Below, one piece after another: positions 14,354-18,385 of a stretch of DNA of 18,385 nucleotides (the first letter of the stretch is position 1; each line of letters begins with the position of its first letter). The DNA comes from CAZGWJ01 sp964529445. Its GTDB lineage: Bacteria; Oederibacteriota; Muellerivitia; Muellerivitales; Muellerivitaceae. The DNA is taken from assembly GCA_964529445.1 (NCBI GenBank), contig CAZGWJ010000051.1:1-18385 (forward strand). Reading direction: 5' to 3'. The notes under the pieces are model-generated. The model was not told where the DNA came from, ran no database searches, and was given only the letters and a program-made list of their open reading frames with translations. The position numbers and the translations under genes were made by a program.

Positions 14354-16456
14354 CTAGTAAGGTAACGGCCTCTTTTTCTTCTCGTCACTTCTACGTTTAT
14401 CTACCACAGTCAATTGGGCATGCATCTGCACATTTCTTTTGAAGTTTTCAAGTATTCTGGCTTCAATCGTTCTTCCCACTTCGCTTCTTCCATAGACAAT
14501 ACATCCAGCCGAATGAAAACCACGGTGGAAACGAATGCCTCCTTCCGGATTATCAATGGCAATAGGATATGTACTGCCGGGATCTGATGGCACAATCGGA
14601 AATAACCCCGGAATAGTCGGGTATTCATAATCTTTTGGCCCTTCGTTTTTCATATAACCAGTAGCCCATATAACACCTTTTGCGCTACCGGAAATAGCCT
14701 TCCCTCCCTCAATCCAGGTAAACACCTGCTTACCAGTCATACCATAATGGCAATTAGCCTTATCTGTGTAGTTCCTTTCAACAATGCTTTGTGCGATCAA
14801 TGTAGCATGATACATAAATCCCCATCTCATCAATTCACTTATTCGTGAACCCCATTGAGGGTCTAGCCCAGAGGGGTCCGATTTGTTTACCGGGTTACCC
14901 GAAACATAGACGTATTTATGTTGCGTTAGCGGATTATTAGCATCACCCTCATAAGAATCCATCGTCGTAAATCTTCCGATATTCCCATCCATATACCTTG
15001 CCCTTAAATATGTCAGCCCCATTTCTGGGTCTTGGCGCTCACCGTGAAATTTAAACTCATTGTTAGTCGAGCCTGTAGAACTCAGGATTTGCCCGAACGC
15101 CTCGTAATCGTAGGAATCACTGATAGCACCCGTGCTATCCGTCAGGAAGCGCACCGATCCGGTGCCGTCATAGCCGTAATAATGGGATACAGATGTAGCC
15201 ACATCGGTTTGGCTGATAAGGTCCAGGCCGTAGGTATAGCGTTTCTTTACAACGTTGTTCCCGTCCAACTCCTCTAACACCTGGGCATACCCGGTCAGGT
15301 TGTTGGTATCCACAAGGTAGCGTGTTGTTACAGGCGTCTGGCCGTTCACGGCCAATATCTTCTGCACCCTGTTCCCATCCCCGTCATAGGCATACGTCAA
15401 TTGGGTGGTTCCCTGGCTGGCGCTGATCAACCTGTTTTCCGCGTCATAGGCGTAGGTCCACCCATTGGAAGCCGTCGTTCTGCCACCCGTATCATAGGAA
15501 TAACCCGCAGCGTTCAGTTTGTCGTTCACGTCGTAATTACCCGTGAAGGTCTGCGTCGGGACTGCGACGATGTTGCTTCCCCTTGTCAGGCGATTACCCA
15601 CCCTGTCATATGTATAGGATATCGTGCCGTTCACGGCTGCATTCGTGATGGTCTCTCCCGTCAGCCGGTACAGGTCGTCATACACCCATGTGACGGACCT
15701 GCCAGCGTTCTCGACAACACTCTGCCTGTTCCCCGTCGGCCCCAATGTATAGTTGAAGCTTTTCAGGATATTAGCCCCGTTCGTCACTGTCAGCGCGGTC
15801 AAATGGTTCTGGACGTTGTAATCCCAATCGTGTCTTACCCCGTTCGGATATGTACACTTATCCAGGTTGCCGACGCCATCGTAGGTATACACAGTCTCCC
15901 GGCTCCCCAGCGGCATCCTCTCATCGACCACCGTAACGGGACGGCTCAAGCCATCCCGGATATACGACACCGTGACGCCCTCCGCATTCAGCGTGCCCAT
16001 CCCCGTCAGGTTTCCCGAGCGGTCGTAACCGTATTGCACCGTTCCCCAGGGTGAGATCTTCCTCACTAAACGATCCCGGGAATCGTAATTGAACGTCACG
16101 GCGCCCGTTGCGTCGTTCATCACGGCCCGGCGACCCGCCGTATCGTACTCAAAGGACACAACACCACCGGGGGACATCGTTTTTGAGGTAATCCGATCGG
16201 TCTGGGGATGGATACCGTAACTGATGGTATTAGCGTTCAGTGTTCGATGCTCCGTCACATTGCCCGTTGCGTCATATTGGAACGTCTCATAAACCACGCC
16301 ATCTGGCAGGGTTCGCCGGACCCGACGGCCAGCCCGATCATTAATCGAGGGGGACCATTCTTCACGGCAAGAAGAAAAAGCCGACGGTTTCGGCTCTTTC
16401 GCAAGCCTCCGCCTCCCGGCCCGGTTCAAATATGGTGTGACTTTCTGCGGTGTCAT
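14354..16456 (-). CDS. RHS/YD-repeat protein, N-terminally short, with L,D-transpeptidase-like tip
   Basis: 700 residues. YD repeats fill about 55-470 (FNYDSRDRL, YTYDRVGNRL, YAYDAENRL, YAYDGDGNRV). The RHS core-associated end YLRARYMDGNIGRFTTMD (483-500) and NPVNKSDPSG close the shell. The variable tip (about 531-700) contains PTIPGLFPI, then FHRGFHSAGCIVYG with His644, His648 and Cys652. This resembles the His/S-x-G-C active site of YkuD and Tlde1/DUF2778-like L,D-transpeptidases, which would attack peptidoglycan peptides. Intact RHS toxins usually exceed 1200 residues, so most of the N-terminus, including any secretion domain, is missing. Residues 1-40 do not look like RHS sequence. The ATG at 16456 does have AGGGAA 6 bases before it. 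It is either a displaced tip module or a truncated gene. It lies 68 bases after the lipoprotein-like gene of the upstream module. Confidence 0.85.
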   Translation of the reverse strand: MTPQKVTPYLNRAGRRRLAKEPKPSAFSSCREEWSPSINDRAGRRVRRTLPDGVVYETFQYDATGNVTEHRTLNANTISYGIHPQTDRITSKTMSPGGVVSFEYDTAGRRAVMNDATGAVTFNYDSRDRLVRKISPWGTVQYGYDRSGNLTGMGTLNAEGVTVSYIRDGLSRPVTVVDERMPLGSRETVYTYDGVGNLDKCTYPNGVRHDWDYNVQNHLTALTVTNGANILKSFNYTLGPTGNRQSVVENAGRSVTWVYDDLYRLTGETITNAAVNGTISYTYDRVGNRLTRGSNIVAVPTQTFTGNYDVNDKLNAAGYSYDTGGRTTASNGWTYAYDAENRLISASQGTTQLTYAYDGDGNRVQKILAVNGQTPVTTRYLVDTNNLTGYAQVLEELDGNNVVKKRYTYGLDLISQTDVATSVSHYYGYDGTGSVRFLTDSTGAISDSYDYEAFGQILSSTGSTNNEFKFHGERQDPEMGLTYLRARYMDGNIGRFTTMDSYEGDANNPLTQHKYVYVSGNPVNKSDPSGLDPQWGSRISELMRWGFMYHATLIAQSIVERNYTDKANCHYGMTGKQVFTWIEGGKAISGSAKGVIWATGYMKNEGPKDYEYPTIPGLFPIVPSDPGSTYPIAIDNPEGGIRFHRGFHSAGCIVYGRSEVGRTIEARILENFKRNVQMHAQLTVVDKRRSDEKKKRPLPY

Positions 16457-16524
16457 ATGCGTTCCCTACACGTATGACGATCTCTTTTTCAAAATTCCCC
16501 AAAGAGCCTTGTGCAACCTTCGCG

Positions 16525-16893
16525 CTACTGTTCCAAGATCTTTGATGTTATCTTCCCAGTATGACCATCAATTGTGTATGTAAACCCTCCCCCCTTCACA
16601 TGAATATCCCTAAATCCAATAGTTACTTGCCAGATATTTTCCTTGAGGGTGGCTTTTACCACATACCGTTCAAATTGTTCCTTTGGTATTTTTGCATCAT
16701 CGCATGCTATTGATATTGCCGATTCTTTAAGCAAAATGCCATTCGCATCAAATGTTTTGGTAACGACAATACTGTGTGTTTCAACTCCTTTTTTGGCACC
16801 GTCTTCGCTTTGTCCAGGCTTATTCAAACACCCCAAAGCGGTCAAGATTATTGCGACAAGAACAGCTTCACAAGCTCTTCGTTTAGTTACCAT
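16525..16893 (-). CDS. Small lipoprotein-like protein, candidate immunity to the upstream RHS tip
   Basis: A 122-residue protein, family unknown. MVTKRRACEAVLVAIILTALGC is a basic n-region, a hydrophobic core and a lipobox-like ALGC with Cys22, so the mature protein should be lipid-anchored. The mature domain ends in a beta-rich part (NIWQVTIGFRDIHVKGGG, FTYTIDGHTGKITSKILEQ) with a mild resemblance to PepSY/cystatin-like strands, not enough to name. The ATG at 16893 has AAGGGGG about 8 bases upstream. It starts 11 bases inside the RHS gene's end, so translation is probably coupled. It is AT-rich like the RHS tip. An immunity role for a periplasm-directed toxin is inferred from position and export signal only. 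Confidence 0.75.
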   Translation of the reverse strand: MVTKRRACEAVLVAIILTALGCLNKPGQSEDGAKKGVETHSIVVTKTFDANGILLKESAISIACDDAKIPKEQFERYVVKATLKENIWQVTIGFRDIHVKGGGFTYTIDGHTGKITSKILEQ

Positions 16894-18385
16894 ACGGATA
16901 CCCCCTTGATCCCGAAAAACTCTTTCTACGCTCCGGTCCGTACACAATGTAATTAACAGTAAATGTCTTAATTATACCCGGTACTCCTACGGCACTTTGG
17001 GCAGTTTCATCTTGCGGCGACGGTTTTTCCGGCACGAATCTTCCGCCGGTAGCTAAATCAATGCCCCATTCAGCATGTGTATGGAAATCAGCAACAAGGT
17101 AGCTATTTGGAGGATATATGTAAGGCCTCAAATTTATGTGTCGATCAGTTCCCCTTGGCGCTCTGACAACAAAATATGACCAAAGATCTGGATCTAAAAA
17201 TATCCACCCGCCCTCTTCGTGCGCTTCTTTGTTAGGCCACGGTTTTGAATCAATCCATGCCTTTTCGATTGCCGACTGAACATAACCCGATTGTATGATT
17301 TTCTTACCCGTTGGCGGTTTTCGATTCTTGCGCATTTGCTCTGTTATATTTGGGAAAGCATTTGCAAATATGGGGATTCGAATAAATTCGTCGTTGTAAT
17401 CATCAAGTGTTCTAAGCCCCGTCGGGTCGTTCTTGTTGACGGCATCCCCTTCGCCGAATAAATATTTGTGGAGCGAAAGTGGGTTCTCGTTGTTCCCCTC
17501 GTAAGTATCCGAGGAAATAAACCTTCCCGTGTTCGGGTCATACCACCTGGCCCTCAGGTAAACCAGCTTCGTGTCGGGGTCTGCGTGCTCGCTCTTCCAG
17601 CCCGTGAAGCAGGGGCTTGTGCCCGTGCGCTCCAGGGGGTTGCCCCACGCGTCCCACGAGAACGTGTCCGTGACGGTGCCGCTCTCGTCCATGAGCATCC
17701 GCACGTTGCCTTGCCCGTCCAGTCCTGCGTAGCGGGTCACCCACGAGGCACCGTCCTTGTAGTCCACGAAGAGAAGGCCGTTGGGGGCGTAGCCGTAGCG
17801 CCTCACCACCTGCCCGCCCTCGATCTCCTCCGCTACCTGCGGGTAGCCCGTGATGCTGGCTTGGTCCCACAAATAATGGGTCGTCACGCCCGTCAGGTTG
17901 TTGGTCCTGGAAACCCTCAAGCCGTCCGCGTCGTAGGTGAAGGACACGTCCACGCCCGTGCCTTGCACCCGCGTCAACTGGTCCAGCCCGTTCCAGGTAT
18001 AGGTGCGCCCGTCGGGGCTGGCAGTCTCATTCCCGTTCACGTCCCACGTATAGCCCGTGGCCGTCAGGCGGTCCGTTTGGTCGAAGAACCCTGTGAAAGC
18101 CTGGTCCGCAATGCCCTGCGTCACCGGCCCCAGGCCCGTCCGGCTCAATCTGTTGCTCACGTTGTCCCATACGTATCCCAAAGAACCCGTCACCGGAGCG
18201 CCCGTGATAGTCTCGCCCGTGAGCCGGTAGAGACTGTCGGGGGACCATGTGACGTTCCTGCCGCTGTGCCTTTCCTCCACCGCTGTCTTGTTCCCCGCCG
18301 GGGCCACCGTGTAGTGGTAGTCGGCAAGGGTGCTTGTCATGGTCCGCACCTGCGCGACCGTCAGGTGGCTCACGCTGTTGTACAG
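16883..18385 (-). CDS. RHS/YD-repeat toxin, JAB/JAMM (DUF4329-like) tip; N-terminus off the window
   Basis: The frame is open through the right edge (LYNS before the GTG at 18373), so only the last 500 residues or so are seen. YD-like repeats (YVWDNVSNRLSR, YTWDVNGNET, FTYDADGLRV) lead to the conserved RHS end YLRARWYDPNTGRFISSD (bases about 17508-17561) and NDPTGL. The variable tip has EEGG (17206-17217), FHTHAEW with HxH at 17075-17083, then PSPQD whose Ser and Asp are at 17018-17020 and 17009-17011. E...HxH...SxxD is the JAMM metal site, and the layout matches DUF4329 domains found on RHS C-termini. A metal-dependent peptidase toxin is likely. GC drops sharply at the core/tip junction near 17480. 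The stop overlaps the lipoprotein-like gene by 11 bases. Confidence 0.88.
   Translation of the reverse strand: MYNSVSHLTVAQVRTMTSTLADYHYTVAPAGNKTAVEERHSGRNVTWSPDSLYRLTGETITGAPVTGSLGYVWDNVSNRLSRTGLGPVTQGIADQAFTGFFDQTDRLTATGYTWDVNGNETASPDGRTYTWNGLDQLTRVQGTGVDVSFTYDADGLRVSRTNNLTGVTTHYLWDQASITGYPQVAEEIEGGQVVRRYGYAPNGLLFVDYKDGASWVTRYAGLDGQGNVRMLMDESGTVTDTFSWDAWGNPLERTGTSPCFTGWKSEHADPDTKLVYLRARWYDPNTGRFISSDTYEGNNENPLSLHKYLFGEGDAVNKNDPTGLRTLDDYNDEFIRIPIFANAFPNITEQMRKNRKPPTGKKIIQSGYVQSAIEKAWIDSKPWPNKEAHEEGGWIFLDPDLWSYFVVRAPRGTDRHINLRPYIYPPNSYLVADFHTHAEWGIDLATGGRFVPEKPSPQDETAQSAVGVPGIIKTFTVNYIVYGPERRKSFSGSRGYPYGN

Noticed and set aside
14354..16456. Calling the short RHS gene a pseudogene
   Set aside because: It has a plausible ribosome-binding site, an unbroken frame, a complete tip and a close partner gene; a displaced tip module explains it equally well.
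1..18385. tRNA or rRNA genes
   Set aside because: I saw no cloverleaf with a T-loop consensus and no rRNA-like conserved stretch on either strand.

Overview
The window looks like a chromosomal segment of an uncultured Gram-negative bacterium with a GC-rich core genome. An outer membrane is implied by a long protein ending in an outer-membrane beta-barrel, by lipoprotein-like signal peptides, and by a Pro/Thr-linker secreted protein. Nothing here fixes the phylum. Nearly every gene is on the minus strand; the only plus-strand gene is a small putative DNA-binding protein at 13372-13731.

Left part (1-4430), in minus-strand reading order: RmuC (4310 to 3213), a long non-coding stretch with a REP-like repeat, a D-2-hydroxyacid dehydrogenase (2436 to 1435) overlapping an alpha/beta hydrolase (1442 to 663), and the N-terminal two thirds of a XerC/D-like tyrosine recombinase (544 to beyond base 1). 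The recombinase has a strong sigma70-type promoter overlapped by an inverted repeat.

Middle part (4401-12193), an envelope-biogenesis or proteolysis block: signal peptide peptidase SppA, a seven-helix membrane protein with a periplasmic beta-propeller, and a 1074-residue protein that fuses a gluzincin-type metallopeptidase, a TolB-like propeller, an FN3 domain and an outer-membrane barrel. These are followed by a two-gene unit (unknown protein plus secreted Pro/Thr-tailed protein) with its own promoter and a clear intrinsic terminator.

Right part (12194-18385), accessory: an intergenic patch with small hairpin repeats, a CTCCTAACT-type low-complexity tract and a possible MITE, a Nudix hydrolase, the small winged-helix-like protein, and two tandem RHS/YD-repeat toxin modules. 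Each module is followed, with overlap or a 12-base gap, by a small lipoprotein-like gene. The upstream RHS protein ends in a JAB/JAMM-like tip resembling DUF4329. The downstream, N-terminally short one ends in a tip with an H-S-A-G-C motif like L,D-transpeptidase/Tlde1 enzymes. The tips and their partner lipoproteins are visibly more AT-rich than the upstream RHS core, the usual mark of polymorphic-toxin tip exchange. The most interesting content is this double toxin/candidate-immunity locus and the protease-propeller-FN3-barrel fusion.
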